Translations under genes and position numbers: made by a program
Assembly (NCBI GenBank): GCA_965237985.1
Contig: OZ250161.1
Span: forward strand, 1,674,001 to 1,738,000
DNA: 64,000 nt
Direction of reading: 5' to 3'
From: G965212025 sp965237985
GTDB lineage: Bacteria; Pseudomonadota; Gammaproteobacteria; Poriferisulfidales; Oxydemutatoraceae
The notes under the pieces: model-generated
The model's database searches: none
The model's input: the letters and a program-made list of their open reading frames with translations, nothing else
Told to the model about the DNA's origin: nothing
Shown: positions 1 through 7,777 of the stretch, piece by piece
Layout: the number at the start of each line of letters is the position of its first letter
Numbering within the stretch: position 1 is the first letter of the stretch

Positions 1-2
1 GC

Positions 3-653
3 ACGAATAGGAAGAAGACTGCGTCCATCAAGATAGTCGATGGATCCGTTCAGGTGATCGTTCCCCGAAAACTCTCGAATGCGAGGGTTGCGGAACTCAT
101 TGAGAAACGAACTCCGTGGATACGGCAGAAACTCCGTCAGCAGTCGGAAACGGTGGTCCTAAAACCCAAGGAATACGTGAGTGGAGAGAGTTTCACCCAT
201 CTGGGGCGGAACTATCGTCTCAAACTTGTATCCGGTGGTTTGCGTGAGGTCAGACTCAAAGGTGGATACCTCGAACTTGGCGTCTCCAAGGGAACCAAGG
301 ATGGGGATATCCGAAATGCGTTGGTTCGTTGGTATGAGGAACACGCAATTGAGCGACTGACTGAGAAAACTGTGCGATATGCAAAGATTATGGATGTCGC
401 ACCTAACTCGATCGTTGCGAGAGACTACAAATCACGATGGGGATCATGTTCCCCGCAGGGTGATATTTCCTACAACTGGAGGATCATCATCGCACCGCAT
501 CACATCGTGGACTACGTGGTGGTTCATGAACTCTGTCATATGCAGCATCCAAACCACTCACCCGCATACTGGAATTCTGTAAAGCGAGTGATGCTCGACT
601 ACAAAGAGTCACGGCAGTGGTTGAAGGATCATAGTGCGAGTTTGATTATTTGA
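3..653 (+). CDS. YgjP/M48-type zinc metallopeptidase, 5' partial
   Basis: This is the C-terminal part of a YgjP-like (DUF45/M48) metal-dependent hydrolase. The reading frame is open to the left edge (TNRKKTASIKIVDGSVQ precedes the first GTG at 54), so the true start lies outside the window. Family hallmarks are the RWGSCS segment, the zinc-binding motif HELCHMQHPNHS (HExxH plus a third His) and the following PAYW. Proteins of this family are often the last gene of type I restriction operons after hsdR, but their role there is not established. Here the gene converges on an hsdM fragment two bases further on, and the complete hsdMSR operon at 27-33 kb lacks it. It may have belonged to a second type I locus beyond the left edge (inference). 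Confidence 0.85.
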   Translation, partial: TNRKKTASIKIVDGSVQVIVPRKLSNARVAELIEKRTPWIRQKLRQQSETVVLKPKEYVSGESFTHLGRNYRLKLVSGGLREVRLKGGYLELGVSKGTKDGDIRNALVRWYEEHAIERLTEKTVRYAKIMDVAPNSIVARDYKSRWGSCSPQGDISYNWRIIIAPHHIVDYVVVHELCHMQHPNHSPAYWNSVKRVMLDYKESRQWLKDHSASLII

Positions 654-654
654 T

Positions 655-1017
655 TTACTTCTGATTCTTCAGAATGATGTCCCGCACGTTTTTTGAGTAA
701 CCCTGAACATAGTTGTCGAAGTTCATAAAGACGTTGGTGGGGTCACTCTTAATCCGGGATAGGTCGAACTTTGATGTATTGAAGAAGGAAAGACCAACCT
801 GTCTCAGGATCACTGGAGAAGGATCAGAGAGTTGATCTTTGAATTTGTCGTAAAGTTCATACACCTCATCCTTCTGGGGTGCCAGGACACAATCCAGACG
901 CCTCATGACCACGAACGGAAGAATGACTCGACCGTATTCACTGGGTTTGAAGAGACCACGAAGGACGTCATCTGCTGACGACCAGATCAAGGATGACAGG
1001 CTGCTTGTACTGTTCAA
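655..1017 (-). pseudogene. hsdM N-terminal fragment
   Basis: This 120-codon frame encodes the first ~115 residues of a type I methyltransferase subunit, nearly identical to the N-terminus of the complete HsdM starting at 33161 (SLIWSSADDVLRGLFKPSEY). Homology stops at base 674, after which a few unrelated codons (ILKNQK) lead to a stop. The SAM-binding and NPPF catalytic motifs of HsdM lie further downstream and are absent, so it cannot methylate DNA. It is a by-product of the duplication described at 674-1162. Confidence 0.85.
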
Positions 1018-1162
1018 AAGATTGATTTCCCGACAAAAAGATTGAAAAGAACCGGATATTCCTGAATTATCAACGACGGCTAGGGGGTGTCCATGAAACG
1101 AAAATCATTCCACAGTGACGGATTTCGCCAGGTTACGGGGTTTGTCGACGTCGGTGCCTTTC
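674..1162. repeat. 489-bp duplicate of the hsdM/glmS junction (copy of 32818-33306)
   Basis: Bases 674-1162 match 32818-33306 without gaps at a constant offset of 32144, with about ten substitutions by eye (about 98% identity). The segment carries the hsdM 5' end, the 87-bp hsdM-glmS spacer and the last ~19 codons of glmS (DKPRNLAKSVTVE). At 1159-1162 it switches to sspC sequence across a shared TTTC, a microhomology junction. Confidence 0.9.
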
Positions 1163-3489
1163 AGCATGGCAGGGTAGGCGTTCACGAGTTCTTGTAGGCA
1201 AGCGCGAGTGGACTGAACGGTCCCTTCTATGTTGTGTTCGGAAAACTCCTCTGTATTACCTAAGGCAAATTTCGGCAGGTCGTCAAACAGAAATCTGTAT
1301 GGATCAGATGCGGATGAAACAATCCCACGAAGTTTTTGTGCGTCCCGACTTATGGTGGTGGTTCTCTGGGTCCAGACTGGCAGGCTGGTAACGACAGAAA
1401 CCAAAATTCTGGCGACTTCAAGAGGAGTACCTTTCTCGTTGGCTTCAGCACCATAATATTCAGCCATAAAGTCTTGTATGCCCGCCAAAACCAGGGACCG
1501 AACTCTGTCAAGATTCATCCGGCGTATTTGGACCGCTTCAGGTTCTTGATGCATCCGATCAACAAACCATTCATCCAAGTATGGTCGGAATGTTCCATCC
1601 AGGTAGAGTGCCAATCGCTCCGTGCGAGACAACAGGTATGCAAGAGCCAGTACTGGTAACAATCCGGCACGAACACCATATGGTGCATCCGACCAAACGT
1701 CGAAAATATTGGCCAAAGATATTGGTTCAATTTTCGCGTCCTTTAGTAGCCTGTCGGCTGCTAGCCATAAATTTTTAAGGTTACACGGATCTTTGTCAGC
1801 TGGTTCTTGGAATGCAAATCGGTTTCTTTCTTTATCGGTTGTTCGATACAAATTTGTCGCTTCCAGCACGCTTGTGAATAAGCCGGCCTCGGCAGGGAAC
1901 CCGGTGAATCCTAATCGTTCTCTACCGTGTTCTTTGACCATTGCGCGCATCAGCAGACGGCGAGCCGCCACAGCAGTGCTTGACGGTTTGGCGCGGTTCA
2001 GCAACTCATTACATATTCGTGGGGCGTATGGGTAGGTTTTTTCAGCAAGATCAGAAACGTAACGATGGATTGCCGCCAAGCCATTCAGTTTGATTTTGTG
2101 CCCTTCGCTGTACCAAGAGGACACGGACAGGAAGGCATCATTCAGTGCGAATTCCAGTTTATGTCTGGTGGCATCAAGGCGTGTTTCGACTTCAAGTCGT
2201 GCTATGGCATCGCCACTCAATTCCGGACGCTTGCTACGAATTTGCTCCAGCACGGCAAGCTCTTGCATTAAATCAAGGAGCATGTTGCCGTTCGGAGCAA
2301 GCCCCGCCGTCATATTCTTGTTTTTGTACTTTGAAACTTTGCAGAGTAACGCTATCGCTTCACGCTCCGACACATCCTTGGATGGAAGTGCGACGACGAA
2401 GATGCCGAATGATCCCGTGTTTGGCTGGAACGTCTTCGCACGTGTATCAACTTTGTCTATCGTGAGGACATCGACATCAACCCAGCGCATTGCGCCTGTT
2501 TTATGGTAATGGCGTTTCGCCATGATTGGCCGTAGTGCTGCCAGTTTCTGAATAGTCGCAGAATCCAGGGCTATGGTTTGGTTGAGCTCTCTATCAATAG
2601 CCGCATCAATTTCAAAGTCGCTACCGGCATGTATAGCGAAGGCTGACAAGTGCCGCCGGTAGACAACGATGGACCACCGCATCAAATCCTTGAGCACCTT
2701 GTTGCGTGTGGTTCGTGCAATGGTAGGGGTGGCGATGTCCAATACTTCCCGTGAGGCATAAAACCCCGTGCGTTCTCGAAACAAGTCGATGAGGGCAATG
2801 GTTTTGGCTATCACCAAATGGTCAGTCCTGCCACCGCGAGACTCGCAACGTTCGAAGGCTTCAAGTGCGGTTGACCAACGATGGCAGTCAGGGGATGCCA
2901 AAATAGATGGCTCGAAATTATCGTGCAAATAATCCCACAGCATTGCTGGTAAATAGGTATTTTCTTTAGTAGCTTGTCTTAGGAAATGCTGAAACGCATG
3001 AGGTTCCGAGGAATTCAAGAAACTAAAAATGCTACGCTGGTTCTGCCCAAATCGGCGACGAAAACATGGGCCAAGCAAGCAGGCAGTGACCGGATTAAGG
3101 GGCCAGCATCCTGCTAAATATACGCTCAGGTTCTTGTCGGTCGTGCCCTTGTTGTTATTGATGAGATTCGCGAGAGCACACGCTGCCGCCGGCGCTGTTT
3201 TCGGAGGCTTCTGTGTTTCAATGGAGCGGGCTAACAGGGCTAACTGCTCATTGGCGGTACTCGCCAGTGGCATATCTAGAAATCGGCCTTGCACCTTCAT
3301 CCACTTGTCCTGGGTTTGGCGCGCCATGCGATTGGTATATTCGGCAAAGGCTTGGTGCAGGATCCCGACGACAATCAAGCGCCGATCACTACGTGAGGCA
3401 ATTTCTGCGAGTTCCTGCAGAAAGTGAAGATCACCATTACCTTGTCCTGTTTCCTCAAGAATCTTGCCCATTTCATCAATAAAGATAAT
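1159..3489 (-). pseudogene. 2.33-kb copy of the central sspC gene (copy of 17596-19926)
   Basis: The segment is collinear with 17596-19926 at offset 16437. I found only one difference (G at 3279 versus T at 19716, giving Leu instead of Ile in RF(L/I)DMPLA). It lacks the first ~170 residues of SspC, including the Walker A motif GPIGGGKSS, and the last ~190 residues. At its upstream end it stops exactly where the IS1595-type element begins (3490), and at its downstream end it passes into a glmS tail. A partial SspC without the P-loop should not be an active ATPase. Confidence 0.9.
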
Positions 3490-3508
3490 GGGTCCTGACA
3501 AGTTAAGC
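3490..3508. repeat. Terminal inverted repeat of the IS1595-type element (transposase 3' side)
   Basis: It pairs with 4211-4229 over 17 of 19 positions. In the intact-looking repeat the transposase-sense reading CTTAACTTGTCATAACCC would give LNLS followed by a TAA stop. Here TAA has become GGA, so the transposase frame runs out of the element into sspC sequence. Confidence 0.85.
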
Positions 3509-4176
3509 GGCTCTTTTCTGAATATTCCAAGCAAAATCTTGTAAAGATTTTGCTTGCGATTGTTGAATCTAAATTCACATTCTTTAAGATGTAAATTGAA
3601 TGTACTTTTGTCCATCCCTTTAAACTTTACCAACCTAGTTTTTGCATAACCCCAAAATGACTCTATGCCATTAATATGAGAATTTCCTCTGGCGAATTCA
3701 TTCTCACCATGATGAACTCTAAAGTGCTTCTTATAACCAAAATCTACTAAACCATTATACCCACGCCAGCCATCAGAATGAATAACACTATCTATACTTG
3801 TTTTACCTCTAATTATCTTGGTTAAAGTCGCTGCAGTGCAATCTGGAACAATCTCAGTATAAACTTTATCACCGCGTTTTAATAAACCAAATACTTTGGT
3901 TTTACCTTTGGCGCCAAGACCACGCACACCTTTGACTCTTTTTGCCCCAAAGTAAGATTCATCAACTTCAATCTGTCCCACTAATAGGGCAGATTGGTTG
4001 GTTGAATCTCTGGCAATCTGCTTGCAAATTGCCTTTAAATATTGATTAATAGTTTGTCTACTTAACTTTGTTAATTATTGGATTTGAACGGTGTTCAAAT
4101 CCAAAGAAAAATAGCGAATAATTTCTCTAAATTTATGCTCAGAAATTCTTGAACGAATTACATATTTATTTTTCAT
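3490..4176 (-). pseudogene. IS1595-family transposase with in-frame stop
   Basis: Translation from the ATG at 4176 gives MKNKYVIRSRISEHKF and continues into the typical ISXO2-like DDE domain: GQIEVDESYFGAKRVKGVRG, then IHSDGWRGY, HINGIESFWGYAKTRL and HLKECEFRFNNR. A TAA at 4075-4077, within the helix-turn-helix region (NTVQIQ-stop-LTKLSRQTI), interrupts the frame. The protein could only be made by readthrough or from the internal GTG at 3981, which would omit the DNA-binding N-terminus. At the other end the natural stop codon in the inverted repeat is mutated, fusing the frame to sspC. Confidence 0.85.
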
Positions 4177-4210
4177 TGTCATAACAATACTTTATCATGT
4201 TTTTAAACAT

Positions 4211-4229
4211 GCTTAACTTGTCATAACCC
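4211..4229. repeat. Terminal inverted repeat of the IS1595-type element (transposase 5' side)
   Basis: Reads GCTTAACTTGTCATAACCC, the inverted partner of 3490-3508. The transposase ATG (4176) lies 35 bases inside this end. Confidence 0.85.
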
Positions 4230-4247
4230 TTATTTAATATCGCCCTC

Positions 4248-4388
4248 GAAATTAACCATCATGAGAGAGATGAACTGCTGAACGAACTAATCCATGACTA
4301 TATTATGAACACACTCACCAGTGACTCTAGCAATCTGTATCCGTGTGCTGATGCTATTGATAGAGTGAGTGACGTGTTTGATTCATAA
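4248..4388 (+). pseudogene. Short C-terminal gene remnant, unknown
   Basis: A 47-codon stretch runs up to a TAA at 4386-4388 (NHHERDELLNELIHDYIMNT, then a tail ending DRVSDVFDS). It has the composition of a real acidic protein tail but has no plausible start or ribosome binding site. It begins just outside the IS right end, so it may be the last part of a gene cut by the rearrangement. I do not recognise the family. Confidence 0.3.
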
Positions 4389-4442
4389 AGCATTAGCACC
4401 ACACATTATTTACTACCGTGTCCGAGTGTTATAAATTCAATA

Positions 4443-5183
4443 TTATTTTGTAACTGTAACTATGATGGTTCTTCCAGTTAAACATTCAATAGAATTCATT
4501 TTATCTACATATTGCTCATTATGCTTATCAATTGTTTTGAACTTCCTTTTTTCTTTCTTTGTAGTAAATACTGAAGTTAATTTAATAACTGGATATAAAA
4601 AAATTAACCAAATCAATGAGGTTTTTTGCATTTTATCAATAGTTAATTCTATTTGAGAAAAACCAGCATCTAATAATGAATGAACCAAATAAAAATATGA
4701 AATAGGATTTATATGACTCCCAGTTGAATGTATCTCACTTTCATTAACATGCAATGGTCCAAATAAATTATAAAACCCATACGTTAAAAACCTTACCCTT
4801 GATTTTAAATTTAAAATATTTGGAGTAGACATCACTAATACTCCACCTGACTTTATGACCCTATTAATCTCTTTAAGAATACCCCGATGATTTTCTAAAT
4901 GCTCTATAACTTCTGTAAAAATAACTGCATCAAAAAAATTATCCTCATAAGGTAACTTACAATGATTCAAATCTACAACATCCACCTTCTGATTAGGCAA
5001 ACCCATTAAAGTATCCGTATAATCAACAGCATAGGTTGAAACATCAAAATTAACTTTTGCCAATTGAATTGTCGCACCTGTACCACTCCCTAAATCCAAT
5101 AAATTACCAGTTAAATTTGGGCATCTATCAATTAAACAACTTATTGACTTTTTTACAATTACATCCGTGCTCATATTCTTCAT
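4443..5183 (-). CDS. Class I SAM-dependent methyltransferase
   Basis: This 246-residue protein has the Methyltransf_11 fold signature. Motif I is LLDLGSGTGATIQLA (residues ~25-39), followed by the acidic AVDYTDTL, then PYEDNFFDAVIFTEVIEHLE and a late motif VIKSGGVLVMSTPN. Enzymes of this type methylate small molecules, quinones, sugars or lipids; the substrate cannot be told from sequence. The C-terminus is lysine-rich (TTKKEKRKFKTIDKHN). The gene is markedly AT-rich compared with everything around it and sits alone between two damaged insertion sequences, which suggests recent acquisition. No partner gene is visible. Confidence 0.8.
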   Translation of the reverse strand: MKNMSTDVIVKKSISCLIDRCPNLTGNLLDLGSGTGATIQLAKVNFDVSTYAVDYTDTLMGLPNQKVDVVDLNHCKLPYEDNFFDAVIFTEVIEHLENHRGILKEINRVIKSGGVLVMSTPNILNLKSRVRFLTYGFYNLFGPLHVNESEIHSTGSHINPISYFYLVHSLLDAGFSQIELTIDKMQKTSLIWLIFLYPVIKLTSVFTTKKEKRKFKTIDKHNEQYVDKMNSIECLTGRTIIVTVTK

Positions 5184-5350
5184 ACTGTTAACCTTTAATC
5201 ACCCTAATTTCACAAAAAAATACACACTTTTATTCAATCTACAAAAACATGTAACGATTACACCTTATAAGCATTTACTTCTTATACATCTGCTCTCTAG
5301 ATTCAAGAAATGAACCAACACTAGAACCTCTCCTCAGTTGTAGAAATTCA

Positions 5351-5882
5351 GACTTGATCTGACAGTTACCCGTTTATCAGCAACCGACTGTCAGGTTAAG
5401 TTTAGTTCAAAAACTTTTCCTTCCAGATTGATTTGCCGTCGATGAGAGTTTCCATCGGCGTTCTCCCACAGCACATTTTGCCTTGGTGAGTTCGTTGAGT
5501 ATTGTATTTGATGAGCCATTTGTCAAGATCAATTTGTAATTCTTCTATCGATTGATAGATTTTCTTACGCAAGGTCACTTGGTAAAACTCATTGAGAAGG
5601 GTCTTGTGGAAGCGTTCACAAATGCCATTGGTTTGCGGTGACCTGACTTTGGTTTTGGTGTGCTCAATATCATTCAAAGCCAGGTAGAGCTGGTAATCAT
5701 GTTGGTCAGCTCGACCACAATATTCTGTACCACGGTCGGTGAGAATCCGCAGCATGGGAAGTGCTTGTTCCTCATAGAACGGCAACACACGATCATTGAG
5801 CATATCAGCGGCGGTAATCAGCGTTTTGGTGGTGTAGAGCTTGGCATGAGCGACTTTACTGTAAGTATCAATAAACTTCTAC
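5351..5882 (-). mobile_element. IS481-type element, 5'-truncated
   Basis: It contains the 3' half of an IS481-family transposase plus its downstream end. Downstream of the transposase stop lies a hairpin-like pair CTGACAGT (5359-5366) and ACTGTCAG (5387-5394), probably part of the terminal repeat. The other end is missing: homology stops near 5882, where the next sequence belongs to the neighbourhood of the HNH nuclease gene. The exact outer boundary at about 5351 is an estimate. Confidence 0.7.
5402..5882 (-). pseudogene. IS481-family transposase, C-terminal fragment
   Basis: The fragment begins KFIDTYSKVAHAKLYTTKTL just after an in-frame TAG. It contains the later part of the rve-type DDE catalytic core: RILTDRGTEYCG with the second Asp, and SPQTNGICERFHKTLLNEFY with the catalytic Glu. 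It ends with YNTQRTHQGKMCCGRTPMET, typical of the family. The N-terminal helix-turn-helix and the first catalytic Asp are absent, so it is inactive. An internal ATG (5803) gives a 133-codon frame, but this is not a functional start. Confidence 0.85.
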
Positions 5883-5943
5883 ACATAACTGAACAGGGGA
5901 GCGCTGCGTTTTTGTCAGACCCAGAAAACCATCGTCGCGACCA

Positions 5944-6678
5944 TTATCCGCCGTTTAGGCATTTGTGTTTGTTCAGAAACTGCCTCTCTGCCGAGTCTGC
6001 CGAAAGGCTCCAGTGTCGCTTCAGCTTGACCCAGATCTTCAGATACTTGCAGCGATACATCTTGTTGGAAGGTAGCCAGTTGGCCGGGTCTCTATCACCC
6101 TTTGATCGATTTGCTGACTTCCAGACAGCGATGAGTGTGTTGGGGTCGGATAGATCGTTGGCATATTGCCGCCGTCGCGCCGACGTCCAGGCGTGCCCTC
6201 CGCTGCGATGCACTTCGGACAACGGTATGAAGTGATCAATGTCGAGACTTTGGGGAGTGGTAAACACGCGACCAGTGTAGGGGTCATACCACTTTCCTGA
6301 TATAACTTTGCAGCCCCTCGTGTCGAGCGTCACGGGGATGGTGCTCTCAGCGATCAGAACCTCCTGGCGGGTGTTCTGGCAGTCGCGATCCTGATCGATC
6401 CAGCCACCATAGAGCTTTCTGTTGTAGGCAACTGGAACTGCTGACGGAGATGACTTGGGCCGGGTAGGTGCCCCACCCTCGAGAGCCAGCACGGCCTCAT
6501 CTTTCGATGGGAAACGCTGTCCGTCCAGCTCGCCCCGGTGGCAATGATATCCGCCCTGTTTCCTGTTGTGGTGGCAGCCGAGTTTGTCGAGTCCTCCACT
6601 ATGGGCGTGCGCAAGTACGGCAGCGGTAATAGCGAACCAGGCAACGATTTGCGATAGAACCAAGAACCGATACGACAT
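5944..6678 (-). CDS. Secreted YHYH-domain / HNH (GmrSD-C-like) nuclease
   Basis: I choose the ATG at 6678 rather than upstream in-frame starts because CTGGAGGAAATGCA precedes it, a strong Shine-Dalgarno about 7 nt away, and because it begins a signal peptide (MSYRFLVLSQIVAWF...AVLAHAH). The mature protein starts with a YHYH-type module (HSGGLDKLGCHHNRK, then GGYHCHRG). It continues into an HNH nuclease domain with DIDHFIPLSEVHRSGGHAW, the NDL...LIAV stretch and ANRSKGDRDPANWLP, which match DUF1524/HNH nucleases. It should be an exported metal-dependent nuclease of ~244 residues, for nucleic-acid scavenging or competitor DNA cleavage (inference). It is adjacent to the truncated IS481 copy. Confidence 0.8.
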   Translation of the reverse strand: MSYRFLVLSQIVAWFAITAAVLAHAHSGGLDKLGCHHNRKQGGYHCHRGELDGQRFPSKDEAVLALEGGAPTRPKSSPSAVPVAYNRKLYGGWIDQDRDCQNTRQEVLIAESTIPVTLDTRGCKVISGKWYDPYTGRVFTTPQSLDIDHFIPLSEVHRSGGHAWTSARRRQYANDLSDPNTLIAVWKSANRSKGDRDPANWLPSNKMYRCKYLKIWVKLKRHWSLSADSAERQFLNKHKCLNGG

Positions 6679-6878
6679 TGCATTTCCTCCAGTCCGAGGT
6701 AGTCTTGGTTTTTTGAACAGTTTGACGGCTTGATGGGATGTTGTTCGGTTGCTTGATTTCCAACGCCTCCTAGCAGCCAAAAACAACCGCTCATCGCTGG
6801 AACCCACATCCAAGACAAGTTTACTGTTATGGCAAAATCTTGCAACACCCGGCATGAGGAATGTTCGTTGTGACACAC

Positions 6879-7777
6879 AAACGTTTACAGAATAACGATA
6901 TGAAATGTCCGCTTCGCTATGACATGAGACCGGTTTGCCACACCTTCCCAGGCAGGCTCCCAGCGTTCTAAAGTCGCTGGGGCAAGACTCTCTATTAGCA
7001 GTAAGGTTTCTCTGATGTGGTGTCGTTAATGAAGGTCAAAAAGGATGGGAGGCCAGCATTGCCCAGCGATCCAATGGTGCTGACTGTGCCGTCCATCTGC
7101 TCCCGCTCGCCACCTTGTGGTCGTTGCCGGCATGGCGGACGTGCAACTGGCTGTTTATCTGATTTGGATTGTTACAGTCCAGTAACAGTCAGCTACTGGC
7201 TGCGTGTTCCAGACCGGCTTGGTGTGCTGTCGTGCTCGGCAAATTTTTTGCTCGTTTGCATCGGTTTGTAGCGTCCCCGTGTGTTCAAGCCTCCATACCG
7301 GGACAAAATGTAGCTTGGTCTGCCCGCCGCCATCAGTTTGCTCAGCTTTTCGCCACTCTTGTTTGCTCTGGCATTTCTTTGGTTACGTTTGGCTTGATAG
7401 CCCGCCGTTTGTTTCTCACTTAGGTGCACAGAACTGCGTGCTGTCTGATGGCGAGTCAGTGAGCCCTTTAGACAGTATTGAACAGGTCTCGACGCATTCG
7501 TTCCATCCGGTTCATGAACAGTCCCTTGAAACCGGTTGATTGTTATGCCATTTGCTTGTTCGCTGGTTAAAGGTTCCGGTGAGGAAGTCGTGGGGTCGGA
7601 AAGCTGACATGATCATCTTGCTCGCGTAAACATTATCGTGCCGGTTGACGGTTCTCCCACTTTGTGCCATACGCCCCCTGTGGGGTTCTGCTTGGGTAGA
7701 CGTTGTGTACCCGTACGACGGTTTCCCTAGTGCCGAAAAACCGACATGAGGTGGAGGTTGAAAATAGATAAACGTCA
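6879..7777. other. 900-bp region without a recognisable gene
   Basis: Several overlapping open frames of 60-110 codons exist here in different frames, but none has a ribosome binding site or recognisable protein character. One small hairpin is visible: CCCAGCG and CGCTGGG around a 9-base loop at about 6959-6981. It has no following T-run, so I do not call a terminator. The sequence ends just before the lipoprotein gene. I see no RNA gene or mobile element. Confidence 0.5.

Larger units (their letters stand above)
1105..3981 (-). other. Chimeric reading frame: IS transposase + SspC middle + GlmS tail
   Basis: A single open frame of 958 codons is assembled from three unrelated parts. The N-terminus is the DDE part of an IS1595-type transposase (residues ~1-165). 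Residues ~166-940 are identical to the central part of SspC except for one Leu/Ile change. The last ~18 residues are the GlmS C-terminus (TDVDKPRNLAKSVTVE). The ATP-binding Walker A of SspC is lost, while its Walker B (IIFIDEMGK) is kept. This is best read as a recombination product rather than an evolved gene. The absence of frameshifts and stops implies it is very young or a sequence-assembly chimera. Confidence 0.8.
3490..4229 (-). mobile_element. IS1595-type (ISXO2-like) insertion sequence, 740 bp, decayed
   Basis: The element is bounded by 19-bp imperfect terminal inverted repeats: 3490-3508 reads GGGTCCTGACAAGTTAAGC and the complement of 4211-4229 reads GGGTTATGACAAGTTAAGC, two mismatches. 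It encodes one transposase on the minus strand. The outer flanks (AAGATAAT on the left, TTATTTAA on the right) are not the 8-bp duplication expected for this family. One flank must therefore have been deleted or rearranged after insertion into sspC-like sequence. The element is probably immobile because its transposase has a stop codon. Confidence 0.85.

Noticed and set aside
6959..6981. Hairpin CCCAGCG/CGCTGGG as a terminator
   Set aside because: No T-run follows on either strand and no gene end is close enough.
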